A stretch of 64,000 nt of DNA from Symbiodinium natans (Eukaryota; Sar; Dinophyceae; Suessiales; Symbiodiniaceae), in contig CAJNDS010000202.1 in the NCBI GenBank assembly GCA_905221605.1, forward strand, positions 248,001 to 312,000, written 5' to 3'. The notes under the pieces were generated by a model. It made no database searches. It saw only the letters and a program-made list of their open reading frames with translations, and was not told the origin of the DNA. The stretch's first letter is position 1. Each line of letters starts with the position of its first letter. Made by a program: the position numbers and the translations under genes. This document shows, piece after piece, positions 1-11,250 of this stretch.

Positions 1-1840
1 AGTCTGGACTTCGGATTCATAGGTCACACAGGGTGCCTGGGCCTTAAACAAGTCGTCTAAGGCACGCTCAGGGGACGAGACTTGGGACATCTGCTAGTAA
101 CTCTGTGTGCAGATTGACGGCCCAGAACGTCAAACCCCAAACCTTGAAGCTCTAAACGCCCAAATCCTACAACCCTTGAAACCCTCGAAGCCCTGAAGCC
201 CCGAAACACCCAAGCCCTAAACGCCGAAATCCTAAACCCACAGCCCTTGAAATCCGTAAGGCCTACGCACCTACGCCCTGGCGCCTGGTAGCTCTTGGGC
301 GACTCCACGCGACCGGAGTCTTCCTGCAAATATGGTGGGGAAGAGGAGGAAGAAGATCTTGCTCTGTTAATTTTAGTTGAGGATAAAAAACTCATGTGTA
401 TATCTATATATATATATGCACACTATACTGTACAAGTAATATGAAATAACATTCTATAAGATAACAGCTTGCATTGTAGAGGTCTTGCGGCTTAGGGTCA
501 GCCCCCAACACACCTGAACGAAGGATTCGGGTCTGTTCCCGAAAACCTTAAACCCTGAATTTTAAACCCTGGACTCTGAACCCTAAACCCTAAACCCTAA
601 AACCCTAAACCCTAAACCCGAAGCCTTAAACCCGAAACCTCAAAACCCTAAGCCTAAAACCCTAAACCCTGAACCCTAAACCTTAAACCCCAGACCCCAA
701 ACCTCAAACCCTAAACCCTAGACGTTAACTAAACCCTGAACGGCAAGTCTGTCAGATTTTTTTTTAATCACCAAGACCCTCTTGAACCCTCAATTCGGGA
801 GGACGCAAAAATAGCCCGAGGTCTGTGCCTATGAGCAAAGGGAGGTCCGTTTGTGTCCTCGACGATGCTTGCGGATACCGCGAAGGATGGTTCCGCGGTA
901 ACGGGCGCCGGAGTTCTCTCCTCTTCGGTGAGGGTAGGGAGTTAGGGCCAGGGTTTAACTATATTGAGCCCTCAACTAAAGGAACCGCCATATCAATACA
1001 GGCCGACCAGAAGGTGAGTCGGCAAAGAAGCTAAGGCACGGGTCCGCACAGAATCGGACGAGCATGGAGAAACGTAAAGCCCAAGACCTCAAAACCCGCA
1101 AAACTTGAACCCGAAACCGTACAACCGCGAATCCTTGAACCATAAGAGCCCCAAAGCCCAAAACCCTTGGAGCATCGGCAGAGGAATCCTAAAGACCTAA
1201 GCCCGATCGAAACTCTCAACAGTCGCGCTTAATAATCCTTGCTTGTTGCCAACGCGTTCTGTTGATGGCTCGTCTGCATGGCACTTCTTCGTTTCATGAC
1301 ACAGCCTTGTGGCTCAAAGGTCGCCTACGGACTGGGGGCTTCTGAATACTAGGCTTGTCGGGAGCGAACGTACTGATCTGATATTCTGTAGAAGTTGTCT
1401 ATAAATGATCAGGTCTCCTCGTTGTAGAAGCCCCCATCTAAGTACATAAACAATTTTGGGCAAGCTGCTGGGGCACCCTTGGCTCGCCTGTCTCCCTTGC
1501 AGCCTGCAAATCAGGTGTCGGAACTTGAAAGAAGCCTGGCTTGCTCACAGAGCATGCTCCGCAACCGAGATTCCAGCATTGTACAGTATACGATACTACA
1601 GTAGACCGCAATACTCTGTAAGGAGTTTTACTCCTGACTTTCTAGGTCCCAAAACTTGGGGTCTGTCGGACTGACCTCCGGGCCCCCCTGTTGGGAGGTT
1701 GGCCAACCCCTGGCGCGCCCAGGGCCGTTGCCGCAGGCACTGTGGGCCATGATGTGCCTCAAGCAACGGATGCCAGAAGGACTCACGGAACCAGGTTTCA
1801 AAGGCAACCCCACTAATTCAGTCAGCTTCCGGATCTCTAC
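1..1840. other. Repeat-rich flank, no supported gene
   Basis: Degenerate CCCTAAA-type tracts fill about 120-260 and 540-740. An AT microsatellite lies near 395-415. Short open frames on both strands have no convincing composition or splice context. I see no gene that I can support here. Confidence 0.5.
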
Positions 1841-2539
1841 TTAGCGAAGGGCCAAGGGCTTGCAGCCTGCAACAGTCCAAAGTAGGTGGGACCTCTTCGG
1901 CTTGGAATCCCTGGGGCTTGAAAAAGGCTTCGCTTCTTGCTGCGTCTGAGCGTTCACCCAATGAAGCCTTGACAATTTGAAACACGCAGAGAACTCAAGA
2001 CGGCGCCTTGAACAAATCCGGGACCTGACACTTATACTCCGAAACCAAAGACCCATTACGCCCTGACGCCTCCAGTACAAGAGGTAATTAATGTGTGGAA
2101 AAACTTGCAGATCCGGTTGCATCGCCAAAGGGCTGGGCCTTGTGACGTACTTGAGAAGCGCCCCCTGCGTCATGAGCATCGTCAATACCCGGTCGTTCGT
2201 CACTACGGGTCGCGTTGTGGGAACTCTGCAGTCCAGGCGCAACATGGGAAGACGGAAGCATCTCAACAAATTTAATACATTTCTGTTCGTGGTCCTTGCA
2301 AGGACAGAAGGGTGCACCCTCACATGACAAGTACCCATTGATTCCTTTAAACAAGACTTCATTTTGCCAATGAGATAGTGCAAGGATTTGCAATAAGGAT
2401 TCCTGGTAGCCCATGTTGTGACCACTAGCAGTAAGCTGTTCAGAGAATCAGACCTGTACCGTAAACTCTCCATGTGGATACTCAAATTACATACTGAGCT
2501 GCCAAAACGCAGCACTCTTGACAATCTGCTAATCACCAT
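1841..2539 (-). CDS. Open region, possible exon(s), unidentified
   Basis: A minus-strand frame stays open for 232 codons, and a second minus frame is open over 2088-2414. A plus-strand frame at 2091-2327 also looks protein-like, so the strand is not settled. The composition is basic and Ser/Arg-rich with no motif I recognise. It could be an old transposable-element fragment rather than a host exon. Confidence 0.25.
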   Translation of the reverse strand: MVISRLSRVLRFGSSVCNLSIHMESLRYRSDSLNSLLLVVTTWATRNPYCKSLHYLIGKMKSCLKESMGTCHVRVHPSVLARTTNRNVLNLLRCFRLPMLRLDCRVPTTRPVVTNDRVLTMLMTQGALLKYVTRPSPLAMQPDLQVFPHINYLLYWRRQGVMGLWFRSISVRSRICSRRRLEFSACFKLSRLHWVNAQTQQEAKPFSSPRDSKPKRSHLLWTVAGCKPLALR

Positions 2540-2594
2540 TGCAATCAGCGAAACATAACCCCCCGTTCTAAACCCTTATCCCTGCAAGGAGCCT

Positions 2595-3260
2595 CTAGCT
2601 CGGCATCGGAAACCGCCCGGTGTGGCCAACCTCGCAGCAGCACGAGCACAACAACTCAAATCGTCCTAAGGTTCGGATTTTCGGTTTAGGGAACAGAAAA
2701 CCACTTTCCATAAACTTAAGCCGCAAGCCCGAGTCTTTGCTTGTAGCAAGTAATTGTAGTGGGCTGCAGCATAACTGCACAGAATGCCAAAAAGTGCAAG
2801 TTCACCGCGAAGGCGTCTCGCAACTGTGACTCGGAGGAGCAAAAGGCCCAGAGCCCAAAAGCAACATGCGCCCCAGGCGGGAGCGTGATTTCGAGATTGA
2901 TGCCCAAACCATGTATTTTACAAAGACCCCCGAATCCTGTCTCCTCCGGACAGGAGCGCGGTTCTTACCCAAAACAAGCGCATCATGTAGGCGAGCGCTC
3001 AAGCTTCTTACCCCAAACGTTCGAACCTCGCACTGTGGATAACCCATTTGGGGAAGAAGACATGTACAGTAATTAGTATACTGTAGCATTTCCAGTCACT
3101 ACTGTAGGTATATAAGCTGAGGCTGCTAATCCAAAGCTATGTAAAGTTACAAAGCCAAGTGGCAAACGACTTCTGGGTTGACTGTATTTTGATATCTTCA
3201 TCTGTATACTGCACTCAAGTACACGACAGCATTCTATAGCAGACTACCTTCTACAACAAC
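2595..3260. other. Intergenic or intronic stretch, nothing firm
   Basis: Both strands carry overlapping open frames of about 100 codons (plus 2759-3076, minus 2802-3089). Neither has clear motifs. No telomere array or MITE copy was recognised. Confidence 0.3.
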
Positions 3261-3265
3261 CAATC

Positions 3266-3914
3266 CTGCAATGGCCACTGGCCGCTGGCTTTGACCCATG
3301 CTCGCCTGGCTGTCTTTGCAGGAAATCCCGCCAGCGAATGGCGCTTTCCAGCATTGCTGTGCGGTTTGATTCTTCGTCCGCGATGGCCTCAGTAGCAAAG
3401 AGATACCGCGTTCAGTTCCCTTGTTGATGTTTGGGTGTCAATTTATGCTGTGCCAAGGGTGGGCAGGAGGTCTACAAGCAGGAGCGTAGTGGTGCTTGTG
3501 ACCATACACTGGCCCAGGCTGTGATTGCATGTGCTGTCAAAACGTCTACCATCCGAATAACTCTCCGAGAGGCCGCGGCTTTCACTGCATCCCTGGCTTC
3601 GCCAGGATGGATGAGGTCGTCAATGAAGGCTGGCAGCCTTACGATGCGATGCACATTTGAGGGAACACTTCTCCTAATCACAAGCCGAAGTATATAATAT
3701 AAGGTCATCAAGGACGAGTAGAAGAGCCAGGAAGCGCATTCTCCTTCCGCATCATGGACCCCGACCTCCCCTCCATCTCGCGCACGCGGAGCTCCTGGAG
3801 GAAGGAGGTCTTTGTGAAGAACCGGGCATGAAACACAATCAGGGTAACCAGAGCAACCGGCACAACATGTGGGTCATCCAAGAAGGGGTTAGAATGGACT
3901 TGCTCTGGGTTCAG
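3266..3914 (-). CDS. Unidentified three-exon gene
   Basis: Three minus-strand islands read as protein. The first is about 3712-3902 and contains NPFLDDPHVVPVALVTLIVF, possibly a membrane segment. The second is about 3472-3673 and contains LPAFIDDLIHPGEARDAVKA. The third is about 3275-3408 and contains AMLESAIRWRDFLQRQ. The gap between the first two is short and ends in TGATTAG|G, a good acceptor. The second island faintly recalls the C-terminal end of carboxyltransferases, but I do not trust that enough to name it. It lies just downstream of, and on the same strand as, the TPR-FAD gene. The 3' end is not fixed. Confidence 0.5.
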
Positions 3915-4115
3915 TGGAAGCGGGAAACAGCTTCCGCTCTACATGTACCGGAAGTACGTAAAACATGCAAGTTGCACCCATTTGTATGGCATAACAATTG
4001 AAGTTTTTCCTGAACACAAAACCCTGAAGCAAGGAACAACATGCGGATTGGTGCAGTACAACTCCGCATAACAGTCGCGCTTGTACACAGTAACCTAATT
4101 ACTTGTGTCATAATA

Positions 4116-4240
4116 TCACACAGCATCCATATCCTTAGTGTGGTCCTCCATGAAAGTCTGGAACTGCTGCATCCTCTTGGACTTGTCGCCCCAGCGAGGT
4201 TCCGGGCCGAGACCCCGCCAGGCGCAGACCAGGGCCTGCG
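4116..4240 (-). CDS. TPR-FAD gene terminal exon (probable)
   Basis: It encodes EPRWGDKSKRMQQFQTFMED and ends HTKDMDAV, with a TGA at 4116-4118. A likely acceptor is CGCGCAG|G. One more exon may lie between this and the GD-motif exon (4250-4700). Confidence 0.55.
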
Positions 4241-7200
4241 CGCTCTTCCTGGGCGATCAGAAGCTCGTAGGGCTTGAGGTGGGCACTCAGGTCTAGGATG
4301 TAAAGCTCAGGCTTGAAGATTCAAGGGCTAGGCTTTCAGGTATTTAAGCTTATAAGGGTTGGAAGTTAGGGAGGTTGAGGATTTGAGGCTTGGTGGGTTC
4401 AGGTTTACATTGTTTGCCGGGTTACACGAGCAAGGTGGCAAGGTGCATGATGATTTAGGAAAACAACCGACTCTGCGGCCATGTCCGACGTTTAGGTTTG
4501 CGGCTTGCCTAATGGTCCGACGTGCGCAAACAATCCTTGAATTATTCACTGGGCACAGGAAGAGGAAGCAAAGGTACGTGGTGTCCAAAGCTTCATGGCT
4601 CAAGCTACTTCTTGCCTTGCGTGGCTCACTTTGTCCACCAAACGCTTTGTCTTCGAACATGTCTCCTGAAACCTGAAGCTTAACACCGCGAGGTTGCTGT
4701 AAGCCCGAGCGGCAGACCGGTATTGAGGCCCCTCCCCGGCCAGAAGTGGTGCGAGATCGCGGCGTCGCCCGCCAGGGCCAAGATCTTCCCACTGGGGAGT
4801 TTGTGGAAGAAGCGGTGTACGTACCTCAAGGCTAGGCTTCTGACGAGGACAGCGCTGGTAGATTTATAGGGCTTCAGAAGAAGCAAAACTGGACGTTCTA
4901 ATTCGGTTGAAGCCCTTTCGGTGCAAACCACCATGACGGTAGTGTGACATGAAGTTTAGGATCTACGTGCAGCGCTGGGGGTAGAGGCCTTGCTGTATAC
5001 TCCAAGGCGCGATGGGATCAGCCGTATTCCAACAATCTCCCCTGCGTGCTGCTCCTGGAGACCAAACAACGCCAGTCCCTGCTTGATGGTCTCGGCCAGC
5101 CAATCCACTGGCTTCGGCAGCATACGCGGGCCTAGAGCTTGTCAAGTAGCATTAGAGCAACGGATCAGGCAAACCCAGTCAGACCGAAGCTCGGATGCTT
5201 TGCTCTCCGTTGCACCTAAAAAAAGCTAGATGCCCGCAACCTCAAATTGGTCCCAACAGGTGCCTTCGCTGGACTCTCTGCCGGTCACCTCCGCGAAGTC
5301 AGAATACAGGGTGACCGGGCTGCCGAACTCGCAGCCAACTCTCCCTGTCGCCTCGAAAAGCTCGTCGTACTCCTGCTTTGTTACACGGATGTTGAGGAAG
5401 CCACGCTTTCCTGACAAGGAAGCGCAATCAGTGTACCCATGGACAACTTGCGTTGTGCACTGCTATAGGTCTCTAAATATACTTTTCATGATGTGTTATG
5501 CACTAGTTGCTAGCTTCATCGCTGAACCTGCGGCAGAAGCGACCTACCCCCCTCACGGGCCTCTCTCAGAGTTGAGCAGGAAGCGAGTCTGGCTCAAGGT
5601 CAAGATGACGTTTTGGCTTTGCGGCCGGCCCTTGGATGGATCCGGGTCGTCCTTCAGCGCGACGCCTGAAGGTCCAAAGGCACACGCATACAATTCACGG
5701 ACAAAGCCAAAGGATTCGATGCATAACCTCTATACTTGACAGGGTATGCTATTTCATGGGCCGCCTAGGGCATACTCCACCGGGTTGTAGATGTCGTTCG
5801 TGTCCCCCAGGCGCGTGCGGTCCGTGCTCTCCGGTGCATCCTCGCTCTGAAACGCCTCAGGGAAGGCCCGGCGACTCAACGAGGCCGCCCCATCAGCAGC
5901 CACCACGACGTCGGCCTCCAGGGCCTCGATGAACTCTTTATGCTCTGCAGGGGTCTGCGCCGCCCGGGTTCGTTTGATGCAGATGTAGGGGTGCCTGGCC
6001 GCCTTTTGAAGCAGGGAGTCCTCCAGGTCCTGGATTGCCACGTTGCAGGAGGAAGGCCAGACTCTCTCACCTTCAAAGGTCCCAGGAAGCCACAGCCCGG
6101 TGACATCGTCCTGGAGCGTCACCACCTGCCCCCTCCGGCGGCCCCGGCGCCGCCAGTGACCCTCTTCGCCTTCCACACGCGTCTCGTAGACGGACACGAA
6201 GGCAACGTCCCTGTCCCAGCTCTGTTCCTGCATCGAATCGGCGACTTTCAGCGACAAGGCCAAGCCCACAGGACCTGCACCCACCACGACCCAGCGCCTC
6301 AGGCTCTGTGTGCTTGTGGCGTACACCCTGTCCCGCAGTTCTGTGATGCGGCTTGACAACTGTGCAAACTCCGGGTCCAGCTGGATGGCCCTGTCGTAGT
6401 CCTCAATGGCGCCCTTGTACTCCCCGAGATGTTCCTTGGAATTTCCACGGTTGCAGAACGCAAGTGCGAAGTTCGGGTTCAACTGGATGGCCCTGTCGTA
6501 GTCCTCGATGGCGCCCTTGTACTCCCCGAGATTGTCCTTGGAACTTCCACGGATGTTGAATGCCATTGCAAAGTTCGGGTCCAACTGGATGGCCCTGTCG
6601 TAGTCCTCGATGGCGCCCTTGTACTCCCCGAGTTTTGACTTGGAATTTCCACGGTTGTTGAACGCAATTGCAAAGTTCGGGTCCACCTGGATGGCCCTGT
6701 CGTAGTCCTCGATGGCGCCCTTGCAATCCCCGAGTATTCGCTTGGAAAGTCCACGGTTGTTGAACGCAGTTGCGCAGTTCGGGTCCAACTGGATGGCCCT
6801 GTCGTAGTCCTCGATGGCGCCCTTGCAATCCCCGAGTTTTTGCTTGGAAAGTCCACGGTTGTTGAACGCAGTTGCGCAGTTCGGGTCCAACTGGATGGCC
6901 CTGTCGTAGTCCTCGATGGCGCCCTTGCAATCCCCGAGTTTTTGCTTAGAAAGTCCACGGTTGTAGAACGCAGTTGCCCAGTTCGGGTCCAACTGGATGG
7001 CCCTGTCGTAGTCTTCGAAGGCGCCCTTGTACTCCCCGAGATCGTCCTTGGAAAGTCCACGGTTGTTGAATGCAAATGCGTAGTTCGGGTCCAACTGGAT
7101 GGCCCTGTCGTAGTCCTCGATGGCGCCCTTGTACTCCCCGAGATTGTCCTTGGAAAGTCCACGGTTGTTGAATGCAACTGCGTAGTTCGGGTCCAGCTGG

Positions 7201-8015
7201 ATGGCCCTGTCGTAGTCCTCGATGGCGCCCTTGCACTCCCCGAGTTTTGACTTGGAATTTCCACGCTTGTTGAACGCAGTTGCGCAGTTCGGGTCCAACT
7301 GGATGGCCCTGTCGTAGTCCTCGATGGCGCCCTTGCAATCCCCGAGTATTTGCTTGGAAAGTCCACGGTTGTTGAACGCAGTTGCGCAGTTCGGGTCCAA
7401 CTGGATGGCCCTGTCGTAGTCCTCGATGGCGCCCTTGCACTCACCGAGTTGTGACTTGGAATTTCCACGCTTGTTGAACGCAGTTGCGCAGTTCGGGTCC
7501 AACTGGATGGCCCTGTCGTAGTCCTCGATGGCGCCCTTGCAATCCCCGAGTATTTGCTTGGAAAGTCCACGGTTGTTGAACGCAGTTGCGCAGTTCGGGT
7601 CCAACTGGATGGCCCTGTCGTAGTCCTCGATGGCGCCCTTGCAATCCCCGAGTTTTTGCTTGGAAAGTCCACGGCTGTAGAACGCAGTTGCCCAGTTCGG
7701 GTCCAACTGGATGGCCCTGTCGTAGTCCTCGATGGCGCCCTTGCAATCCCCGAGTTTTTGCTTGGAAAGTCCACGGTTGTAGAACGCAGTTGCCCAGTTC
7801 GGGTCCAGCTGGATGGCCCTGTCGTAGTCCTCGATGGCGCCCTTGCAATCCCCGAGTTTTTGCTTGGAAAGTCCACGGTTGTTGAATGCAAATGCGTAGT
7901 TCGGGTCCAGCTGGATGGCCCTGTCGTAGTCCTCGATGGCGCCCTTGCACTCCCCGAGTTTGTCTTTGCGAAGACCATGGTCGACCGCAACGTGGCTAGT
8001 TTGGACAGTGCCCAT
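4116..8015 (-). CDS. TPR-repeat / FAD-dependent monooxygenase-like fusion gene (multi-exon span)
   Basis: Reading 5'->3' on the minus strand, the gene starts at or just upstream of the ATG at 8015, where a stop lies a few codons upstream in frame. It runs through 16 TPR units, then a Rossmann FAD-binding motif (VVVGAGPVGLALSL), then VVAADGAASLSRR, the DG motif of flavoprotein hydroxylases. The uninterrupted frame ends at 5754, but homologous sequence continues in further exons. Worked-out exons are 5776-8015, 5561-5727, 5234-5410 and 5131 to about 4990. Later ones lie near 4714-4846 and 4116-4240. Phases agree across the first three introns: 48 nt GT-AG, 150 nt GC-AG and 102 nt GC-AG. The exon near 4.75 kb has LALAGDAAISHHFWPGRGLN, the GD motif that closes the FAD site. 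The family uses FAD and NAD(P)H to oxidise an organic substrate; the substrate here is unknown. TPRs usually bind partner proteins. Confidence 0.8.
4700..4846 (-). CDS. TPR-FAD gene exon with GD (FAD) motif
   Basis: It encodes RYVHRFFHKLPSGKILALAG followed by DAAISHHFWPGRGLNTGL. This matches the conserved GD motif where flavoprotein monooxygenases contact FAD. The frame runs into a stop at 4680, so a donor should lie just after LNTG, near 4714. Confidence 0.7.
4990..5131 (-). CDS. TPR-FAD gene exon 4
   Basis: Acceptor CTCTAG|GC. It encodes PRMLPKPVDWLAETIKQGLA and then GEIVGIRLIPSRLGVYSKA. The 3' edge was not resolved; candidate GC and GT donors lie between 4985 and 5000. Confidence 0.7.
5234..5410 (-). 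CDS. TPR-FAD gene exon 3
   Basis: Acceptor TTGTCAG|G and donor G|GCATCT (GC type). It encodes KRGFLNIRVTKQEYDELFEA and continues to CWDQFEVAG. The phase matches exons 2 and 4. Confidence 0.75.
5561..5727 (-). CDS. TPR-FAD gene exon 2
   Basis: Acceptor TATAGAG|G and donor G|GCCCGT. The frame contains SFGFVRELYACAFGPSGVAL and then NVILTLSQTRFLLNSE, typical of the middle of flavoprotein hydroxylase-like proteins. It has no ATG-initiated frame of useful length, so it is easily missed. Confidence 0.75.
5776..8015 (-). CDS. Exon 1: 16 TPR units plus FAD Rossmann start
   Basis: The exon encodes about 20 N-terminal residues, then 34-residue units of the form NNRGLSKQKLGDCKG followed by AIEDYDRAIQLDPN. 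There are 16 by count, the first incomplete. After the last unit comes a short linker and GAGPVG (roughly residue 575), an acidic Glu-rich loop, and the DG motif near residue 710. The exon leaves two bases (ga) that join the next exon after a GTATGC donor at 5775. The ATG at 8015 is the first in frame, but an acceptor (CCTAG|G) just upstream means it could be internal. Confidence 0.85.
6350..7960 (-). repeat. 102-bp tandem repeats encoding the TPR array
   Basis: About 16 head-to-tail copies of a 102-bp unit, nearly identical at the DNA level. Differences concentrate at the codons for the residues after DPN and at the helix A loop. The high identity implies recent expansion or gene conversion. 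Confidence 0.9.
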
Positions 8016-8569
8016 GTCGCTGGCGCTTTGGAGAGCCGTGCCCTAGGCGGTTCTACTGAACATCTTCTGGCAACCTTAATGGATTCCAGGTTCTTGGGCT
8101 AAAGCCTGCCCCTGCCCAGGTACTCCTCTCAGGTTTCCGAGCCGAGCTATGCTGCAAGCAGCAAGCCAGTACTCACACGCTCAAGGGCGTCCAAAAGGCA
8201 GCCCTATGCAAAGTAGAGAATCCTTAAGATGATAAAGCATGAAACAAGGCTTTTTTTATGAATAACCCCATTGAGATTGCACCCGAAAGCCTTCATAAGG
8301 CCTAGGCTCGAAAGCCTGACTCCTCAAGCATAAGCTGCTTGGAACCCTTAACTCCCTTAACCCTAAATCCCCGAAACCCCCCAAAACTTAAAACCTCTAG
8401 AAAGCTCCAAAGCCTACAGGGCCTTTTGCCCCCTTTTGTATCCAGGCCTCTGCGAACAATGATTGTTGCCCCTAAAGCCCTTTTAATGCCCTCAAAAAGC
8501 CCCTTTAAAGCCCTTTTAAAGCCCTTAAACTCCCTGAAGCCCCAGAAGTCTAGAGCCTAAACCCTTTTG

Positions 8570-8647
8570 CCTAAACCCTAAACCCTAAACCCTAAACCCT
8601 AAACCCTAAACCCTAAACCCTAAACCCTAAACCCTAAACCCTAAACC
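8570..8647. repeat. CCCTAAA telomere-like array
   Basis: About 11 nearly perfect CCCTAAA units on the plus strand. It lies directly 3' of the exon at 8650-8709 in minus-strand sense, so the transcript would read TTTAGGG. Confidence 0.95.
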
Positions 8648-8649
8648 CC

Positions 8650-8709
8650 TAGCTCCTCAGAGTCGGCTTGAGAGGAAGGCATGGCTGTGACCTCCGTCGG
8701 GCTGGGCTC
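8650..8709 (-). CDS. Small exon of the repeated-exon family
   Basis: It reads EPSPTEVTAMPSSQADSEEL on the minus strand after an acceptor CTCCAG|G. It resembles the 72-nt exons at 10-12 kb and the exon at 9096-9161. The donor could be the first GTTTAG of the adjacent telomere-like array. Confidence 0.5.
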
Positions 8710-9095
8710 CTGGAGGATGGCGGGGAGGGGGGGGGGGAGTAGGGCTTAGGGCCTTTAAACCCTTTAGGGCTGTTAGGGCTTTTAGGGCTTTTTAGGGCTT
8801 TTTAGGGCTTTTTAGGGCTGTTTGGGGTGACTTAGGGCTTTTAAGTCCTGGACCTGAAGCGCTAACCTAAAGAAGCCTAAGCCCAAGAAAACAAACCTGA
8901 ATTAAACCCCAAACCCCGGAAGAACCTTTCGTGACTTGCCAAATGCCAGTAAACCTTCACCAAAAACCCCAAAACCCTGAAAAAAAAAAAAAAAAACTAA
9001 GCCCTAAACTCTCAAACACAACCCCCGAACTCCAAACCCTAAACCCTAAACCACGTTTAAACCCTAACGGTAAAACCCTGAAACCGGAACCCAAG

Positions 9096-9161
9096 GCCGA
9101 TCTCCTCGAAGCTGGCGGTCGTTTGGAAGGAAGGCTGGCCGGCCACTGTGGGGCTGGCCTC
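9096..9161 (-). CDS. Small exon of the repeated-exon family
   Basis: It reads EASPTVAGQPSFQTTASFEE on the minus strand after CTCCAG|G. Spacing of Pro, Thr and Glu residues matches the 10-12 kb exon copies, so it is probably an older duplicate of the same exon. Confidence 0.5.
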
Positions 9162-9170
9162 CTGGAGCTG

Positions 9171-9254
9171 GGTTTAGGGTTTAGGGTTTAGGGTTTAGGG
9201 TTTAGGGTTTAGGGTTTAGGGTTTAGGGTTTAGGGTTTAGGGTTTAGGGTTTAG
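9171..9254. repeat. TTTAGGG telomere-like array
   Basis: About 12 perfect TTTAGGG units on the plus strand (antisense to the local exons). It abuts the exon at 9096-9161. Confidence 0.95.
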
Positions 9255-9615
9255 GTTTTAGGGTTGGTACTCTTCAGATCTAAATGCTTGGCTGTTTTCC
9301 TTGGGTTTCTTTCTTTGCGGGGTGGGGGTGCAGTTTAGGGGTTTGGGCTTAGTTTGCGACTTCGACATTTTTGCTTGTGGTCTCTTTTGTTTTGAGGATT
9401 CTTGGGGTCTTCGAGGGCTGACCTTTCTACGGCTGTGCGTGTGCCCTGGTGCTTGGAATGGAAGTCTGGGATTTGACGGTTGAGGATGTGTGCGGGGAAC
9501 GGGACAGCGGGATCATCCTACAAGGGGTACTTATAACAGAACGCCTTGATGATCATAGGCAACAGGAACCCTAGTTGTGAAAGCCCCCTACAAAAAACCT
9601 TGACAAGTACTAGGC

Positions 9616-9663
9616 CCCCTAAACCCTAAACCCTAAACCCTAAACCCTAAACCCTAAACCCTA
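9616..9663. repeat. CCCTAAA telomere-like array
   Basis: Six CCCTAAA units. A degenerate TTTAGGG stretch follows at 9778-9920. Confidence 0.9.
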
Positions 9664-10070
9664 GACCGATTCCTTGTGCTGTTTTACTGCGGTGTTTCGG
9701 GCAACCTCGTCCCTGAAAAGGGAAGAAGGCACCACCGGGCATCCCTGAGCTCAAGCAACCTGCGGCTACTGGGGCTTTATAGGGTTTAGGGTTTTATAGG
9801 GCTTAGGGTTTAGGGTTTAGGGTTTAAGGTTTAGGGCTTTAAAGGGTTTAGGGTTTAGGGTTTTAGGGTTTGGGGTTTAATTAGGGTTTAGGTTTAGCGT
9901 TTAGGGTTTAGCGTTTGGGGCTTTGGGGGTCTTCAGCCCTTGAATTTGACACCCAATCCATCACTCATGGTCCTTAGCCTTAGTGACTGTGTCACCTTCT
10001 GTCTTACGTGACCTCTTTTTTGAAGGGTTTTTGGGACCCTTCCTCCCCACTGTCTGAATCACTGGAGCAC

Positions 10071-11196
10071 CCTCATAAGGTCCTCATGGCTGGTCGCCAT
10101 CTCGAAGGACGGCTGGCCAGTGACCGCCGTTGGGCTTGGCTCCTTTCCAGAGAGCCCAACACAACTTAGTTCAAAAGAGAATATGCCCTAATTCCAAACA
10201 TGAGGAACCAAAACTAAAGGCATACTCTTTAAGGAAGGGGTCTTGGATAGTAAGCGAAGGTTTCAGAGTCTCGTGCTCCAGCGGGCCTCCATTTCCCTGC
10301 ACACCCGTTGAGTTCCAGGAAACAGAACCATCTACGCCCCACGTCTGGTTCTTTACAGTCCAGGTTCAAGGTTCGACTTGAGTTACTCGTCGGAAGCTGG
10401 TGTTTGGGGTTTCATAAGCAACCAGCAGCTGCAGTGTTGACGGGTAGGACTCCATCCCCAGCCCCCTGCAACCACAATGCTAAAACTCGAAGCAGGTTGC
10501 ACCATGCCCCTCAAGCCGCACATGAGGTCACGTAGTTCTGGAACAACTATCAACACCTTGATTACGACAGGCAACAGGAACCCTAGTCTTGAAATGCCCG
10601 GATCCGTTTTGAAGGGTTTCTGGGACCCTCACTATCTGACCACTGAATCACCCTCATGAGGTCCTCATGGCTGGTCGTCGCCTCGAAGGACGGCTGGCCA
10701 GTGACCGCCGTTGGGCTTGGCTCCTGTCCAGAGAGCCCAATCGACTTGAGTTACTCGTCGGAAGCTGGTGTTTGGGGTTTCATAAGCAACCAGCAGCTGC
10801 AGTGTTGACGGGTAGGACTCCATCCCCAGCCCCCTGCAACCACAATGCTAAAACTCGAAGCAGGTTGCACCATGCCCCTCAAGCCGCACATGAGGTCACG
10901 TAGTTCTGGAACAACTATCAACACCTTGATTACGACAGGCAACAGGAACCCTAGTCTTGAAATGCCCGGATCCGTTTTGAAGGGTTTCTGGGACCCTCAC
11001 TATCTGACCACTGAATCACCCTCATGAGGTCCTCATGGCTGGTCGTCGCCTCGAAGGACGGCTGGCCAGTGACCGCCGTTGGGCTTGGCTCCTGTCCAGA
11101 GAGCCCAACACAACTTAGTTCAAAAGAGAATATGCCCCGATTTCAACTATGAGGCCCTAACAAAAACTAAGTGCATACTCTTTAAGGAAGGGGTCT

Positions 11197-11250
<54 letters not shown>

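Noticed and set aside
3472-3673. Naming the 3.5-kb exon a carboxyltransferase
   Set aside because: The resemblance is limited to one short block, and adjacent exons do not support it.
6403-8102. Several long open frames overlapping the TPR region on both strands
   Set aside because: They are frame shadows of the 102-bp repeat, which keeps all frames open. Only the frame giving AIEDYDRAIQLDPN units matches a known fold.
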